From Stenotrophomonas sp. Ste86 (GTDB taxonomy: Bacteria > Pseudomonadota > Gammaproteobacteria > Xanthomonadales > Xanthomonadaceae): a stretch of DNA of 64,000 bases. The stretch's first letter is position 1, and each line of letters opens with the position of its first letter. The stretch spans positions 1 through 64,000 of the forward strand of contig NZ_JALJRW010000013.1 of assembly GCF_024519465.1 (NCBI RefSeq), given 5' to 3'. A program made the position numbers and the translations under genes. The notes below the pieces were generated by a model. It worked only from the letters and a program-made list of their open reading frames with translations. It was not told where the DNA came from and ran no database searches. Shown here piece by piece: positions 54,210 to 64,000 of the stretch.

Positions 54210-55031
54210 TCAGTCGTTCGCCGCCGACAACGCTTGCCCGCGCCGGGTGGCGGCGTCGATCGCGCGTGCCACGATCGCTTCGAAGTCATCGCCCTGGAAG
54301 CTCTCGATCGCCGCCTGGGTGGTGCCGTTGGGCGAGGTCACGCGGCGGCGCAGTTCGGTGGGGGCCTCGCCGGATTCGTCCAGCATGCGGCTGGCGCCGA
54401 GCAGGGTCTGCACCACCAGCGTGCGCGCCGCATCGGCCGGCAGTCCCTGGGCCACGGCGGCCGCTTCCATCGCTTCGGCAAGCAGGAACACATAGGCCGG
54501 GCCGCTGCCGGACACCGCGGTCACCGCGTCCATGCGCGCCTCATCGTCGATCCACACCGTGCGCCCCGCGCTGGCCAGCACCATGTCGGCCTGCGCGCGC
54601 TGGGCGACGCTGACGCCGGCGGTGGCGTACAGGCCGGTCACCCCGGCGCCGAGCAGGGCCGGCGTGTTGGGCATCGCCCGCACCACTGCCGAGTTGCCGC
54701 CCAGCCAGCGTTCCAGCTGCGCGCTGGTGATGCCTGCGGCAATCGACAGCACCAGCGGCTGCTTCGCACGCGCCAGGTCCGACAGCGCGGCGCACACATC
54801 GCGCAGCACCTGCGGTTTCACCGCCAGCACCCACACCGTGCCTTGGGCGGCGGCCTCCGTGGCGCTGGCGTAAGTCTTCACGCCGAAGTCGGCGGTGAGC
54901 TGTTCGCGAAGCCCGGTGACGGGCTCGGCGACATGGATCTGCGCCGGCGCCACGCCTTGTCGGATCAGCCCGGCGATCAGGCTGCGGGCCATGTTGCCGC
55001 CGCCGATGAAAGTAAGCGGGGAAGCGCTCAT
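54210..55031 (-). CDS. proC: Pyrroline-5-carboxylate reductase
   Basis: The last step of proline synthesis, NAD(P)H reduction of pyrroline-5-carboxylate. The 273-residue protein has the Rossmann loop TFIGGGNMARSLIAGL, VRAMPNTPALLGAG, AVSGSGPAYVFLLAEA and a C-terminal RRRVTSPNGTTQAAI, all typical. The start at 55031 (MSASPLTFIGGGN) is the family start. The upstream gene on the same strand is yggS, 32 bases away, a conserved pair. Confidence 0.96.
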   Translation of the reverse strand: MSASPLTFIGGGNMARSLIAGLIRQGVAPAQIHVAEPVTGLREQLTADFGVKTYASATEAAAQGTVWVLAVKPQVLRDVCAALSDLARAKQPLVLSIAAGITSAQLERWLGGNSAVVRAMPNTPALLGAGVTGLYATAGVSVAQRAQADMVLASAGRTVWIDDEARMDAVTAVSGSGPAYVFLLAEAMEAAAVAQGLPADAARTLVVQTLLGASRMLDESGEAPTELRRRVTSPNGTTQAAIESFQGDDFEAIVARAIDAATRRGQALSAAND

Positions 55032-55063
55032 GCGATCTCCTTGGGAATGGGGTTGATGAAGCA

Positions 55064-55744
55064 TCAGGCCGCGCGCGGGCGCGTGCCGAACAGGGCGGTG
55101 CCGATCCGCACCATGGTCGCGCCATGGGCGATCGCGTCGGGATAATCCCCACTCATGCCCATCGACAGCGTATCCACCTGCGGATACGTCGCCGACAGCG
55201 ACCGGAACAGGTCGCGCATGCGCTCGAAGGCCTGCTGGCGGCGTGCGGCATCGGGCCACGGCGCGGGGATGGCCATGAGCCCACGCAACCGCAGCTGTGG
55301 CGCGGCGCTGATCGCTGCCGCCAACGCCGGCACCGCCTCGGGATCGCAGCCGTGCTTGCTGTCCTCATCGTCGATGTTGACCTGGATCAGCACGTTCAGC
55401 GGGGTGAGGGCGGCGGGTCGATGCGTAGCCAGTGCCGTCACCAGTTTGGGCCGGTCCACGCTCTGCACCCAGTCGAAGTGCCGGGCGGCCAGCTCGGCCT
55501 TGTTCGACTGCAGGTGGCCGATCAGGTGCCATTCCAGGCCCGCTGCGGCCAGCGCCTCGATTTTGCCCAGCGCTTCCTGCACGTAGTTCTCGCCGAACGC
55601 GCGCTGGCCCTGGGCGGCCAATGCCGCCACCGCCTCGGCCGGTTGGGTCTTGGACACGGCCAGCAGGGCAGGGTCTGGCCGTCCGGCGGCGGCGGCTGCG
55701 TTGTGCAGGTTCAGCAAAATCGTCGGCAGGGGCAGCGCGGACAC
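55064..55744 (-). CDS. yggS: Pyridoxal phosphate homeostasis protein YggS
   Basis: This 226-residue PLP-binding TIM-barrel protein buffers PLP and keeps amino-acid pools balanced. The PLP lysine is Lys32 in LLAVSKTQPAEAV, with GENYVQEALGKI, WHLIGHLQSNKA and LSMGMSGDYPDAIAHGATMVRIGTALFG near the end. It is the first gene of the yggS-proC transcript and divergent from pilT. Confidence 0.95.
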   Translation of the reverse strand: MSALPLPTILLNLHNAAAAAGRPDPALLAVSKTQPAEAVAALAAQGQRAFGENYVQEALGKIEALAAAGLEWHLIGHLQSNKAELAARHFDWVQSVDRPKLVTALATHRPAALTPLNVLIQVNIDDEDSKHGCDPEAVPALAAAISAAPQLRLRGLMAIPAPWPDAARRQQAFERMRDLFRSLSATYPQVDTLSMGMSGDYPDAIAHGATMVRIGTALFGTRPRAA

Positions 55745-55830
55745 GGGCGTTTTCCGGTAGATCAGGAACGCTATACTGCCGCCCGGGGAAAGAACCTTCC
55801 AGTCGCAGCAGTCATGGGGAGTAGCAGCGC

Positions 55831-56868
55831 ATGGATATCGCCGAACTGTTGGCGTTTTCCGTAAAGAACAAAGCGTCGGATCTTCATCTGTCGGCAGGCC
55901 TGCCGCCGATGATCCGCGTCGACGGCGATGTCCGTCGCATCAATATTCCGGCATTGGACCACAAGCAGGTACACGCGCTGGTCTACGACATCATGTCGGA
56001 CAAGCAGCGTCGCGATTACGAGGAATTCCTCGAGGTCGACTTCTCGTTCGAGATTCCGTCGCTGGCACGTTTCCGCGTCAACGCCTTCAACCAGAATCGT
56101 GGCGCCGGTGCGGTATTCCGCACCATTCCGTCCGAAGTGCTGACGCTGGAAGACCTGAACACGCCGCCGATTTTCCGCGAGCTGATCGACCAGCCGCAGG
56201 GCCTGATCCTGGTCACCGGCCCGACCGGTTCGGGCAAGTCGACCACGCTGGCGGCGATGATCGACTACATCAACAAGAACGAATACGGCCACATCCTCAC
56301 CGTCGAGGATCCGATCGAATTCGTGCACACCTCGCAGAAGTGCCTGATCAACCAGCGCGAAGTGCATCGCGACACGCACGGCTTCAACGAAGCGCTGCGC
56401 TCGGCCCTGCGTGAAGATCCCGACATCATCCTGGTCGGCGAATTGCGCGATCTGGAAACCATCCGCCTGGCGTTGACCGCCGCGGAAACCGGCCACCTGG
56501 TGTTCGGCACGCTGCACACCAGTTCGGCGGCCAAGACCATCGACCGCATCATCGACGTGTTCCCCGCCGGCGAAAAGCCGATGGTGCGCTCGATGCTGTC
56601 CGAGTCGCTGCGCGCGGTGATCTCCCAGGCCCTGTTGAAGAAGGTCGGTGGCGGGCGTACCGCCGCGTGGGAAATCATGGTGGGCACCCCGGCCATCCGC
56701 AACCTCATCCGCGAGGACAAGGTGGCGCAGATGTACTCCGCGATCCAGACCGGCCAGCAGATGGGCATGATGACCCTGGACCAGCACCTGCAGGACCTGG
56801 TCAAGCGCAGCCTGATCACCCGCAACCAGGCGCGCGAGTACGCCAAGGACAAGCGGATTTTCGAATAG
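55831..56868 (+). CDS. pilT: Type IV pilus retraction ATPase PilT
   Basis: This hexameric AAA+ motor depolymerises pilin for twitching motility. The 345-residue protein has an N-terminal PAS-like domain, Walker A GPTGSGKST (130-138), Asp box LTVEDPIEFVH, Walker B DIILVGELRDLETI and His box AETGHLVFGTLHT, plus the AIRNLIRE signature used in retraction. The divergent yggS lies 87 bases away and a TATACT box at 55772-55777 is a likely -10. pilU follows. Confidence 0.97.
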   Translation: MDIAELLAFSVKNKASDLHLSAGLPPMIRVDGDVRRINIPALDHKQVHALVYDIMSDKQRRDYEEFLEVDFSFEIPSLARFRVNAFNQNRGAGAVFRTIPSEVLTLEDLNTPPIFRELIDQPQGLILVTGPTGSGKSTTLAAMIDYINKNEYGHILTVEDPIEFVHTSQKCLINQREVHRDTHGFNEALRSALREDPDIILVGELRDLETIRLALTAAETGHLVFGTLHTSSAAKTIDRIIDVFPAGEKPMVRSMLSESLRAVISQALLKKVGGGRTAAWEIMVGTPAIRNLIREDKVAQMYSAIQTGQQMGMMTLDQHLQDLVKRSLITRNQAREYAKDKRIFE

Positions 56869-56870
56869 TG

Positions 56871-56893
56871 GTAGTGCCGGCCGCTGGCCGGCT
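56871..56893. repeat. REP element between pilT and pilU
   Basis: One GTAGTGCCGGCCGCTGGCCG-type element sits 2 bases after the pilT stop. It lies within the 51-base pilT-pilU gap, so it is transcribed as an mRNA hairpin that could change pilT/pilU ratios. Confidence 0.9.
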
Positions 56894-56919
56894 CCTGGAA
56901 ACCTTCGGAGTACACCGCG

Positions 56920-58056
56920 ATGAGCACCACCACCATCGACTTCACCTCGTTCCTCAAACTGATGGCGCACCAGAAGGCGTCGGACCTGTTCATCACCGCG
57001 GGCATGCCGCCGGCGATCAAGGTCAACGGCAAGATCTCGCCGATCACCCAGACCCCGCTGACGCCGCAGCAGAGCCGCGACATGGTGCTCAACGTGATGA
57101 CGCCGGCGCAGCGCGAAGAGTTCGAAAAGACCCACGAATGCAACTTCGCCATCGGCCTGTCCGGTGTCGGTCGCTTCCGTGTGAGCTGCTTCTACCAGCG
57201 CAATCAGGTCGGCATGGTGCTGCGCCGGATCGAAACGCGCATCCCTACGGTTGAAGAGCTGAACCTGCCGCCGATCATCAAGACGCTGGCGATGACCAAG
57301 CGCGGCATCATCCTGTTCGTGGGCGCTACCGGTACCGGTAAATCCACCTCGCTGGCGGCAATGATCGGCTACCGCAACCACAACTCGACCGGGCACATCA
57401 TCACCATCGAGGACCCGATCGAATTCGTGCACAAGCACGAAGGCTGCATCATCACCCAGCGTGAAGTGGGCATCGATACCGACAGCTGGGAAGCGGCGCT
57501 GAAGAACACCCTGCGCCAGGCACCGGACGTGATCATGATCGGCGAAGTGCGTACCCGCGAGGGCATGGACCACGCCATCGCGTTTGCCGAAACCGGTCAC
57601 CTGGTGCTGTGCACGCTGCACGCCAACAACGCCAACCAGGCGATGGACCGCATCATCAACTTCTTCCCCGAAGACCGCCGCAACCAGCTGTTGATGGATC
57701 TGTCGCTGAACCTCAAGGGCGTGGTCGCCCAGCAGCTGGTGCCCTCGCCGGATGGCAAGTCGCGCAAGGTCGCGATGGAGATCATGCTCGGCACGCCGCT
57801 GGTGCAGGACTACATTCGCGATGGCGAAATCCACAAGCTCAAGGAAGTGATGAAGGAGTCGGTGCAGCTGGGCATGCGTACCTTCGACCAGAGCCTGTTC
57901 GAGCTGTACCAGGCCGGCGAGATCAGCTACGAGGACGCCCTGCGTTACGCCGACTCGCAGAACGAAGTGCGCCTGCGCATCAAGCTGTCCCAGGGCGGGG
58001 ATGCGCGCACGTTGTCGCAGGGCCTGGACGGGGTGGAGATCTCCGAAATGCGCTGA
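56920..58056 (+). CDS. pilU: Type IV pilus retraction ATPase PilU
   Basis: This PilT paralogue supports forceful retraction. The 378-residue protein has Walker A VGATGTGKST (134-143), ITIEDPIEFVHKHEG, VIMIGEVRTREGM and AETGHLVLCTLHANN. It has a C-terminal extension beyond PilT length (SQGGDARTLSQGLDGVEISEMR). It is co-directional with pilT, separated by a REP element. Confidence 0.96.
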   Translation: MSTTTIDFTSFLKLMAHQKASDLFITAGMPPAIKVNGKISPITQTPLTPQQSRDMVLNVMTPAQREEFEKTHECNFAIGLSGVGRFRVSCFYQRNQVGMVLRRIETRIPTVEELNLPPIIKTLAMTKRGIILFVGATGTGKSTSLAAMIGYRNHNSTGHIITIEDPIEFVHKHEGCIITQREVGIDTDSWEAALKNTLRQAPDVIMIGEVRTREGMDHAIAFAETGHLVLCTLHANNANQAMDRIINFFPEDRRNQLLMDLSLNLKGVVAQQLVPSPDGKSRKVAMEIMLGTPLVQDYIRDGEIHKLKEVMKESVQLGMRTFDQSLFELYQAGEISYEDALRYADSQNEVRLRIKLSQGGDARTLSQGLDGVEISEMR

Positions 58057-58226
58057 GGCCTCGGCCGCGTTCCCACGGCCAGCGGCAGGCGCGCGATCCT
58101 GCCCGTGGCCGACGCATGCCCACCCGCTGGCGGACGTAATTCTTCGCTGGCATAGTCGCGCCGCCCCCCGATCGGGGGCGCGGTACCGGCGGCCGCCGGC
58201 CCACAACCTGCCAGGCAAGACTGCAT

Positions 58227-58874
58227 ATGGACATGCACAACCCCTACAGCCCGCCGCGCCAGACGTTACCCTCGGCTGGTCAGCCGATGTCGGCGCCCCT
58301 GCCGCCGGACCAGCGTGCGGGGCTGCTGCAGGCGACCGACAAGCCCATGTACTTCGCTCCCGGCACGTTCAAGCTTGCCGCGATGTCGTTGGCGACGTTC
58401 GGCCTGTACACGATGTACTGGTTCTGGCGTAACTGGCAGGCCATCCAGCGCGAAAGCGGCCAAGACCTGTGGCCGTGGGCACGTGCAGTGTTCTGCCCGC
58501 TCTGGTGCTTCTCCTGCTTTGCCCAGCTCGCCGATCTGGTGCGCGGCCGCCGCCGCGAACTGGCCTTTCCAGTGGCGCTGCTGGGCATTGTGTTCCTGGT
58601 CCTCAACCTGGTCGGCCGGCTGGACAACGCCGCCTCCCTGCTGGCGTTCCTGAGCTTCGTTCCGTTGTTGCCGGTCAACGCGCTACTGCGCCAGTACCAT
58701 CGCGACGAGCGCATCGACAGCACGCGACTGGACCGCCTGACGATCTGGCACGTCCTGATCCTCCTGGCAGGCGGCATGTTGTTGTTGATGCTCCTGGCGG
58801 TGATCATCCTGGGCGAAGTAAGCATCAACCTGCCGCAAGGCACGCTGACTTGGATTGATGATCTGGGTTCATGA
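58227..58874 (+). CDS. DUF4234-like membrane protein
   Basis: This 215-residue protein has a proline-rich N-terminus (residues 1-30) and about four to five membrane helices. The segment FKLAAMSLATFGLYTMYWFWRNWQAIQ matches the start of DUF4234 proteins. Start may be 58227 or 58233. Function is unknown. It stands alone between pilU and the aldo/keto reductase. Confidence 0.7.
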   Translation: MDMHNPYSPPRQTLPSAGQPMSAPLPPDQRAGLLQATDKPMYFAPGTFKLAAMSLATFGLYTMYWFWRNWQAIQRESGQDLWPWARAVFCPLWCFSCFAQLADLVRGRRRELAFPVALLGIVFLVLNLVGRLDNAASLLAFLSFVPLLPVNALLRQYHRDERIDSTRLDRLTIWHVLILLAGGMLLLMLLAVIILGEVSINLPQGTLTWIDDLGS

Positions 58875-59951
<1,077 letters not shown>

Positions 59952-59997
59952 GCTGGCATCCGTCTGCCCGGACGCAGGACCAATGGTCGTGCGTTAC

Positions 59998-60078
59998 CGG
60001 TGCGCGGCGTAGCGACCGTCGGTCATCACGCCACGCACCGGACATCCCGGTAGGTACCGACCATGGGTCGGCACGCCT
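59998..60078. repeat. REP-like palindromes between convergent genes
   Basis: A GGTGCG...CGCACC structure contains a GACCGTCGGTC palindrome, and a GTAGGTACCGACCATGGGTCGG element follows near 60051. These are variant members of the REP class with a GTAGGT head. Confidence 0.65.
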
Positions 60079-60080
60079 CC

Positions 60081-60902
60081 TCAGCCCCGGATGAACGCCA
60101 ACAGGTCCGCATTGATCACGTCCGCGTGCGTCGTGCACATGCCATGCGGGTAGCCCTTGTAGACCTTCAACGTGCCGTGTTTCAGCAGCGTGATCGACAG
60201 CTCGGCCGAGTCGGCGATCGGCACGATCTGATCGTCGTCGCCGTGCAGCACCAGCACCGGCACGTCGATCTTCTTCAGGTCCTCGGTGAAGTCGGTTTCT
60301 GAAAACGCCTGGATGCAGTCGTAGTGCGCGTTGATCGCGCCCGCCATGCCCTGCCGCCACCAGTTGTCGACCACGCCCTGCTGCACCGGCGCACCCTCGC
60401 GATTGAAGCCGTAGAAGGGAATGGGCACCTCGCGGTAGAAATTGGCGCGGCCGGCGAGCAGTTGCGCGCGGAAGCCGTCGAACACGTCCTTGGGCGTGCC
60501 GCCGGGATTGGCCGCGCTCTTGATCATGATCGGCGGCACCGCACCGACCAGCACCGCCTTGGCCACGCGGCCGGGTTTGGCCTGGGCCACGTAATGGGCC
60601 ACCTCGCCACCGCCGGTGGAGTGGCCGATATGGACCGCATCGCGCAGGTCCAGGTGGTCGACCAGCGCGTTGACGTCGGCCACGTAGGTGTCCATGTCAT
60701 GGCCCCCGCTGGTCTGCGAGGAACGGCCGTGGCCGCGCCGGTCATGGGCGATCACCCGATAGCCCTGCAACAGGAAGAACTGCAGTTGGGTATCCCAGTC
60801 GTCGGCGCTGAGCGGCCAGCCATGGTGGAACACGATGGGCTGGCCGTGGCCCCAGTCTTTGTAAAAAATCTCGGTCTTGTCGGGCGTGGTGACAAAAGGC
60901 AT
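60081..60902 (-). CDS. Alpha/beta hydrolase (arylesterase / non-haem chloroperoxidase type)
   Basis: This 273-residue hydrolase has nucleophile Ser95 in [14 protein letters not shown], oxyanion [11 protein letters not shown], acid Asp in [11 protein letters not shown] (near 224) and His in [14 protein letters not shown] (near 253). The GxSTGG elbow marks the cofactor-free haloperoxidase/arylesterase group. Physiological substrate unknown. Confidence 0.92.
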   Translation of the reverse strand: MPFVTTPDKTEIFYKDWGHGQPIVFHHGWPLSADDWDTQLQFFLLQGYRVIAHDRRGHGRSSQTSGGHDMDTYVADVNALVDHLDLRDAVHIGHSTGGGEVAHYVAQAKPGRVAKAVLVGAVPPIMIKSAANPGGTPKDVFDGFRAQLLAGRANFYREVPIPFYGFNREGAPVQQGVVDNWWRQGMAGAINAHYDCIQAFSETDFTEDLKKIDVPVLVLHGDDDQIVPIADSAELSITLLKHGTLKVYKGYPHGMCTTHADVINADLLAFIRG

Positions 60903-61072
60903 GACGCGGACTCCGGGGGAGGGAAGGGCGGGGCGGGAAGTGCCTTGGCATGCTGCGCAGCAGCGCGTTCAGCCGGCATGAAAGACCGATGTCGATTTCC
61001 CCCGCCCTGGTGCGTCGTAGGAGCAGAACCGTCCATTCCGGCGCGGTCGCACCCCCCCAGCGAGGCAACGTC

Positions 61073-61282
61073 ATGCGCGATACCCCCAAGGTCAATGGCC
61101 CGGCGTCGTATTTCCCGTCCATCGAGAAGACCTACGGCCAGCCGGTCGGGCACTGGCTGGCGCTGCTGGTAGCCCAGGGCGGGGGCAGGCACATGGAACT
61201 GGTGGCCTTCCTCAAGACCGAGCACGGGCTCGGCCATGGGCATGCCAATGCGCTGGTGGCGCACCATCTCAAGAGCGGCTGA
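61073..61282 (+). CDS. DUF4287 domain protein
   Basis: This 69-residue protein is the DUF4287 module: PASYFPSIEKTYGQPVGHWLALL, HMELVAFLKTEHGLGHGHANALVAHHLKSG. In longer homologues this module precedes DUF5655; here it stands alone. The ATG at 61073 follows a GAGGCAACG ribosome site. Function unknown. Confidence 0.85.
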   Translation: MRDTPKVNGPASYFPSIEKTYGQPVGHWLALLVAQGGGRHMELVAFLKTEHGLGHGHANALVAHHLKSG

Positions 61283-61371
61283 CCCCGCAGAGGGGCGGCT
61301 GAATCGCGTTCACCTGCAACTGTCACGCCGATCGTGTCTAATACCGCTCCCCACGTTCACCCCCCACCCCC

Positions 61372-62079
61372 ATGTCCCTTGATTCCCATGGCCCCGCGCC
61401 GTGCGACGACGCTGACGGCCATCTGGTCACCGCCGGCCCGCTGACCCCGCCGCCGGACAGTGCCGGTACCGTCGCCGACGAAACAGCGCTGCGCCATTCG
61501 GTGGCCGAGGACGTGCAGGGCATGGTCCTGGCCACGCTGGTGGCCTCGCTGGGGCTGGCCATCTTCGCCAAGGGTGGGCTGATGATCGGCGGCATGGCCG
61601 GGCTGGCGTTCCTGGCCCACTACGCCTTCGGCTGGAATTTCGGCCTGGTGTTCGTGCTGGTCAATCTGCCGTTCTACTGGGTGGCCGTGCGCCGGATGGG
61701 CTGGGAGTTCACCCTGAAGACCTTTGCCGCGGTCACCGCCTGCGGCGTGCTCACCGACCTGCTGCCGCGCTGGGCCGACTTTGCCCACATCGCCCCGCTG
61801 TACTCGGCGCTGGTGGGCGGCGCGCTGGCCGGGCTGGGCATCCTGTTCTACATCCGCCACCGCGCCAGCCTCGGCGGCATCGGCATCCTCGCGGTGTACC
61901 TGCAGCGCACCCGTGGCTGGAGCGCAGGCAAGGTGCAGATGTCCTTCGACACGCTGCTGATGTGCGTGGCTTTCTTCGTGCTGTCCCCGTCCCAGGTGAT
62001 GTACTCGGCCATCGGCGCGGTGGTGCTCAGCCTGGTGCTGATGTTCAACCACCGGCCGGGCCGGTACATGGGCGTCTAA
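61372..62079 (+). CDS. YitT/DUF161-family membrane protein
   Basis: This 235-residue protein has a 45-residue hydrophilic N-terminus and about five membrane helices. The DUF161 repeat pattern GGLMIGGMAGLAFLAHYAFGWNFGLVFVLVNLPFYWVAVRRMGWEF and GGIGILAVYLQRTRGWSAGKVQMSFDT identify the YitT family. Function unknown. Confidence 0.87.
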   Translation: MSLDSHGPAPCDDADGHLVTAGPLTPPPDSAGTVADETALRHSVAEDVQGMVLATLVASLGLAIFAKGGLMIGGMAGLAFLAHYAFGWNFGLVFVLVNLPFYWVAVRRMGWEFTLKTFAAVTACGVLTDLLPRWADFAHIAPLYSALVGGALAGLGILFYIRHRASLGGIGILAVYLQRTRGWSAGKVQMSFDTLLMCVAFFVLSPSQVMYSAIGAVVLSLVLMFNHRPGRYMGV

Positions 62080-62082
62080 CCG

Positions 62083-62106
62083 GTAGGTGCCGACCGCTGT
62101 CGGTGC
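62083..62106. repeat. REP-like element (GTAGGTGCCGACC class)
   Basis: A GTAGGTGCCGACC-CGCTG-TCGGTGC palindrome lies 3 bases after the YitT-family stop. Confidence 0.7.
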
Positions 62107-62142
62107 GCGATCCCCGCCACGGTCAACACCAACGGTAGCCGT

Positions 62143-62691
62143 CTACCGACCGGCCGACGCGGGCCGCGGGTCGGCACGCAGTTTCTGCAGCCGCGCGTAC
62201 ACCGGGCAGTCCGGGCTGTGCGCGCCGGGCAGGTAGCCCAGGCTCATCAGGAACTCGCCGGTGATCTCACCGCCGGTGAAGCGGAAGGTCTTCTTGAACA
62301 GCTTCACCCACCCCGCCTTGTCCTGCGGGTGGTGCGCGTCCAGCCACGCCGCGAAGCTGCCATGGCTGGCCCGCAACTGCTGGATCACCTGCGCGTTGTG
62401 GACTGCTGCATGCACCTTGAGCCGGTTGCGGATGATCCGCGCATCGCCCAGCAGGCGCTCGATGTCGCGTTCGCCATACGCGGCCACCGTGTCCACGTGG
62501 AAGCCGTCGTAGGCTGCGCGGAAGCCCTCGCGCTTCTTCAGGATGGTCTCCCAGCTGAGCCCTGCCTGGTTGATTTCCAGCAGCAGGCGCTCGAACAGCT
62601 CGCGCTCCTCGCGTTGCGGGAAGCCGTACTCGTGGTCGTGGTAGTGGCCGTGGACGGGATGGCCGGGGGCGATGAGGCAGTAGCCGGACAC
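62143..62691 (-). CDS. tag: DNA-3-methyladenine glycosylase I
   Basis: This base-excision enzyme removes 3-methyladenine. The 182-residue protein has [21 protein letters not shown] at the N-terminus, the central [26 protein letters not shown], and HSPDCPVY at the C-terminus, where Cys and His ligands bind zinc in the family. I chose a GTG start at 62691 because AAGGAG lies 6 bases before it and the homology starts there. An ATG at 62736 would add 15 residues without homology. Confidence 0.93.
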   Translation of the reverse strand: MSGYCLIAPGHPVHGHYHDHEYGFPQREERELFERLLLEINQAGLSWETILKKREGFRAAYDGFHVDTVAAYGERDIERLLGDARIIRNRLKVHAAVHNAQVIQQLRASHGSFAAWLDAHHPQDKAGWVKLFKKTFRFTGGEITGEFLMSLGYLPGAHSPDCPVYARLQKLRADPRPASAGR

Positions 62692-62799
62692 GTGCAGCTC
62701 CTTGGAATAGCGGGTCAACCGCGCAGGCCGGGGCACGCGCAGGCCTGCATTATGTCAGCGCGAAAGCGCACATCGCGGCCAGCGGCTAGAATGGCCCCC

Positions 62800-63366
62800 A
62801 TGTCCGAGCTTTCCACCTCCCTCGCCCATCACCTGCTGGTCGCGCTGCCGTCGCTGACCGATCCCACCTTCGCGCGCAGTGTCGCGCTGATCTGCCAGCA
62901 CGACGACAACGGTGCGATGGGGGTGCTGGTCAACCAGCCTTCCGAGTACACGCTGGGCGAAGTGCTGGCGCAGATGGATATCGACACCGACGACAGCGCC
63001 CTGCGCGGGCAGGTCGTACTCAATGGCGGCCCGGTGCATCCCGAGCGCGGCTTCGTGCTGCATGACGATGCACGCGGCTGGGATTCCAGCCTGGCCGTGG
63101 GACAGGGCGTGTTCCTGACCACCTCGCGCGACATCCTCGAAGCGATGGCGCGCGGCGAAGGGCCACGCAATGCGCTGGTCACCCTCGGCTGCGCCGGCTG
63201 GAGCGAAGGCCAGCTGGAAAGCGAGCTGTCCGAGAACAGCTGGTTGACTGTGCCGGCCGATACCGATCTCCTGTTCAGCACGCCGCTGGACCAGCGCTGG
63301 CAAGGCGCGGCGTCGCGGATCGGCGTGGACCTGTTCCGCCTTACCGATTACAGCGGCCATGTCTGA
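62800..63366 (+). CDS. algH: YqgE/AlgH family protein
   Basis: This 188-residue protein of the UPF0301 family shows [43 protein letters not shown] and [15 protein letters not shown], both diagnostic. The family is conserved before ruvX, and in Pseudomonas it affects alginate production; the biochemical role is unknown. ATG 62800 is preferred over 62791. It overlaps ruvX by 8 bases. Confidence 0.94.
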   Translation: MSELSTSLAHHLLVALPSLTDPTFARSVALICQHDDNGAMGVLVNQPSEYTLGEVLAQMDIDTDDSALRGQVVLNGGPVHPERGFVLHDDARGWDSSLAVGQGVFLTTSRDILEAMARGEGPRNALVTLGCAGWSEGQLESELSENSWLTVPADTDLLFSTPLDQRWQGAASRIGVDLFRLTDYSGHV

Positions 63367-63856
63367 ACCGACCGCGCCAGCGGCGTCTGCCGGCACGCCA
63401 CCGGGCATCCGTCGCGACGGCACGGTGCTCGGCTTCGATGTCGGCTCACGCCGGATCGGTGTCGCGATCGGCAGTTCGTTCGGCACCCATGCGCGGGCGA
63501 TCGCGGTGATCGACGTGCACGGCAACGGACCGGACTGGGCCGCGGTCGAACGCCTGATCAAGGAATGGCGGCCTGATGGTCTGGTGGTCGGCGATCCGCT
63601 GACCCTGGACGGCCAGGACCAGCCCAACCGCAAGCGCGCGCAGGGCTTTGCCCGCCAGCTGCGGGAACGTTTCAAGCTGCCGGTGGTGCTGGTCGACGAG
63701 CGCTCCAGCTCGGTCGAGGCGGCCCGCCGGTTCGCGGTCGAGCGCGCCGAAGGCCGCAAGCGTCGCCGCGACGCCGCCACCCTGGATGCGGTGGCCGCCG
63801 CGGTGATCATCGAACGCTGGCTGTCCAGCCCCGACGACGCCACCCCCGTTTCCTGA
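63359..63856 (+). CDS. ruvX: Pre-16S rRNA nuclease / Holliday junction resolvase-like RuvX (YqgF)
   Basis: This RNase H-fold protein has 165 residues: catalytic Asp in [46 protein letters not shown] and [21 protein letters not shown]. YqgF proteins process the 5' end of 16S rRNA and resemble RuvC. The first 20 residues ([20 protein letters not shown]) are an extra. It overlaps algH by 8 bases and precedes pyrB by 16, the usual order. Confidence 0.95.
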   Translation: MSEPTAPAASAGTPPGIRRDGTVLGFDVGSRRIGVAIGSSFGTHARAIAVIDVHGNGPDWAAVERLIKEWRPDGLVVGDPLTLDGQDQPNRKRAQGFARQLRERFKLPVVLVDERSSSVEAARRFAVERAEGRKRRRDAATLDAVAAAVIIERWLSSPDDATPVS

Positions 63857-63872
63857 GCCCCAGACCCTGCCC

Positions 63873-64000
63873 ATGACCGCCTCGCAACTCGATTCCGATG
63901 GACGCCTGCGCCACCTGCTGACCCTGGAAGGTCTGCCCCGTCAAACCCTGTTGCAGCTGCTCGACCGCGCCGGTCAGATCCGCGATGCGGCGGTTGGCCG
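63873..64000 (+). CDS. pyrB: Aspartate carbamoyltransferase, N-terminal part (cut by window end)
   Basis: The first 42 codons are present, starting MTASQLDSDGRLRHLLTLEG and continuing LPRQTLLQLLDRAGQI, the N-terminal helix region of pyrB-type catalytic chains. The position after algH-ruvX is the conserved place for pyrB. The enzyme makes N-carbamoyl-aspartate in pyrimidine synthesis. The gene continues past the window. Confidence 0.85.
   Translation, partial: MTASQLDSDGRLRHLLTLEGLPRQTLLQLLDRAGQIRDAAVG

Noticed and set aside
55771..58218. 815-codon minus-strand frame over pilT and pilU
   Set aside because: It is fully antisense to two conserved genes and has a His/Arg/Gly-rich composition with no family features.

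Overview
The window is about 64 kb of GC-rich chromosome from a gammaproteobacterium of the family Xanthomonadaceae, most likely Stenotrophomonas. The case rests on dense REP palindromes with a GTAG head (GTAGAGCCACGCC... and GTAGTGCCGGCC...), which are the known Stenotrophomonas type; a gene order shared with Xanthomonas/Stenotrophomonas (gloB-mltD next to rnhA-dnaQ, dnaX-ybaB-recR, the yceD-rpmF-fabH-fabD-fabG-acpP-fabF-pabB-mltG-tmk-holB-pilZ run, proC-yggS next to pilT-pilU, and algH-ruvX-pyrB); and a protein with a xanthomonad type IV secretion signal (XVIPCD). Most of the window is conserved housekeeping sequence. The accessory parts are small.

Layout. 0.5-8 kb: periplasmic chaperone ppiD, cell-wall and glyoxalase genes (mltD, gloB), rnhA, dnaQ, a PP2C phosphatase and tRNA-Ser(CGA). 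8-13 kb: LPS core genes (a GT9 glycosyltransferase, kdkA), small hydrolases, the SRP RNA, and a guanidinium exporter under a guanidine-II riboswitch. 13-17.5 kb: tRNA-Ser(GGA), dnaX-ybaB-recR and a HIT protein, with an att-like duplication of the tRNA end and a 45-bp tandem REP array. 17.5-24.4 kb: an slp lipoprotein, the transglutaminase/DUF58/MoxR operon, a GT39 glycosyltransferase and a Maf pyrophosphatase. 24.5-36.3 kb: the fatty-acid synthesis cluster, folate and DNA replication genes (pabB, tmk, holB) and pilZ, interrupted by nearly 1 kb of repeat-rich non-coding DNA before fabD. 36.4-39.7 kb: tRNA-Val(CAC), then an accessory patch with a lipoprotein and XVIPCD-protein pair (likely T4SS immunity and effector) and small unknown genes.

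39.7-54 kb holds metabolic and regulatory accessory genes: two SDRs, a TIM-barrel isomerase, a PepSY membrane protein, two LysR regulators, two MFS exporters, a DUF4105/alpha-beta hydrolase pair, and SoxR with its operator. It also contains the back-to-back remains of a histidine kinase and an RND efflux pump, which read as a deletion scar. 54-64 kb: proC, yggS, the twitching-motility ATPases pilT and pilU, an aldo/keto reductase, an alpha/beta hydrolase, a YitT-type membrane protein, tag, algH, ruvX and the first part of pyrB.

Most operons are tightly packed, with ATGA- or GTGA-type overlaps (gloB/mltD, moxR/DUF58/tgpA/slp, mltG/tmk, holB/pilZ, DUF4105/hydrolase). The most interesting points are the XVIPCD effector and lipoprotein pair, the repeat block before fabD, the tRNA-Ser duplication, the kinase/RND deletion scar, the SoxR box and the riboswitch. 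I saw no intact prophage, transposase, CRISPR array or biosynthetic cluster.
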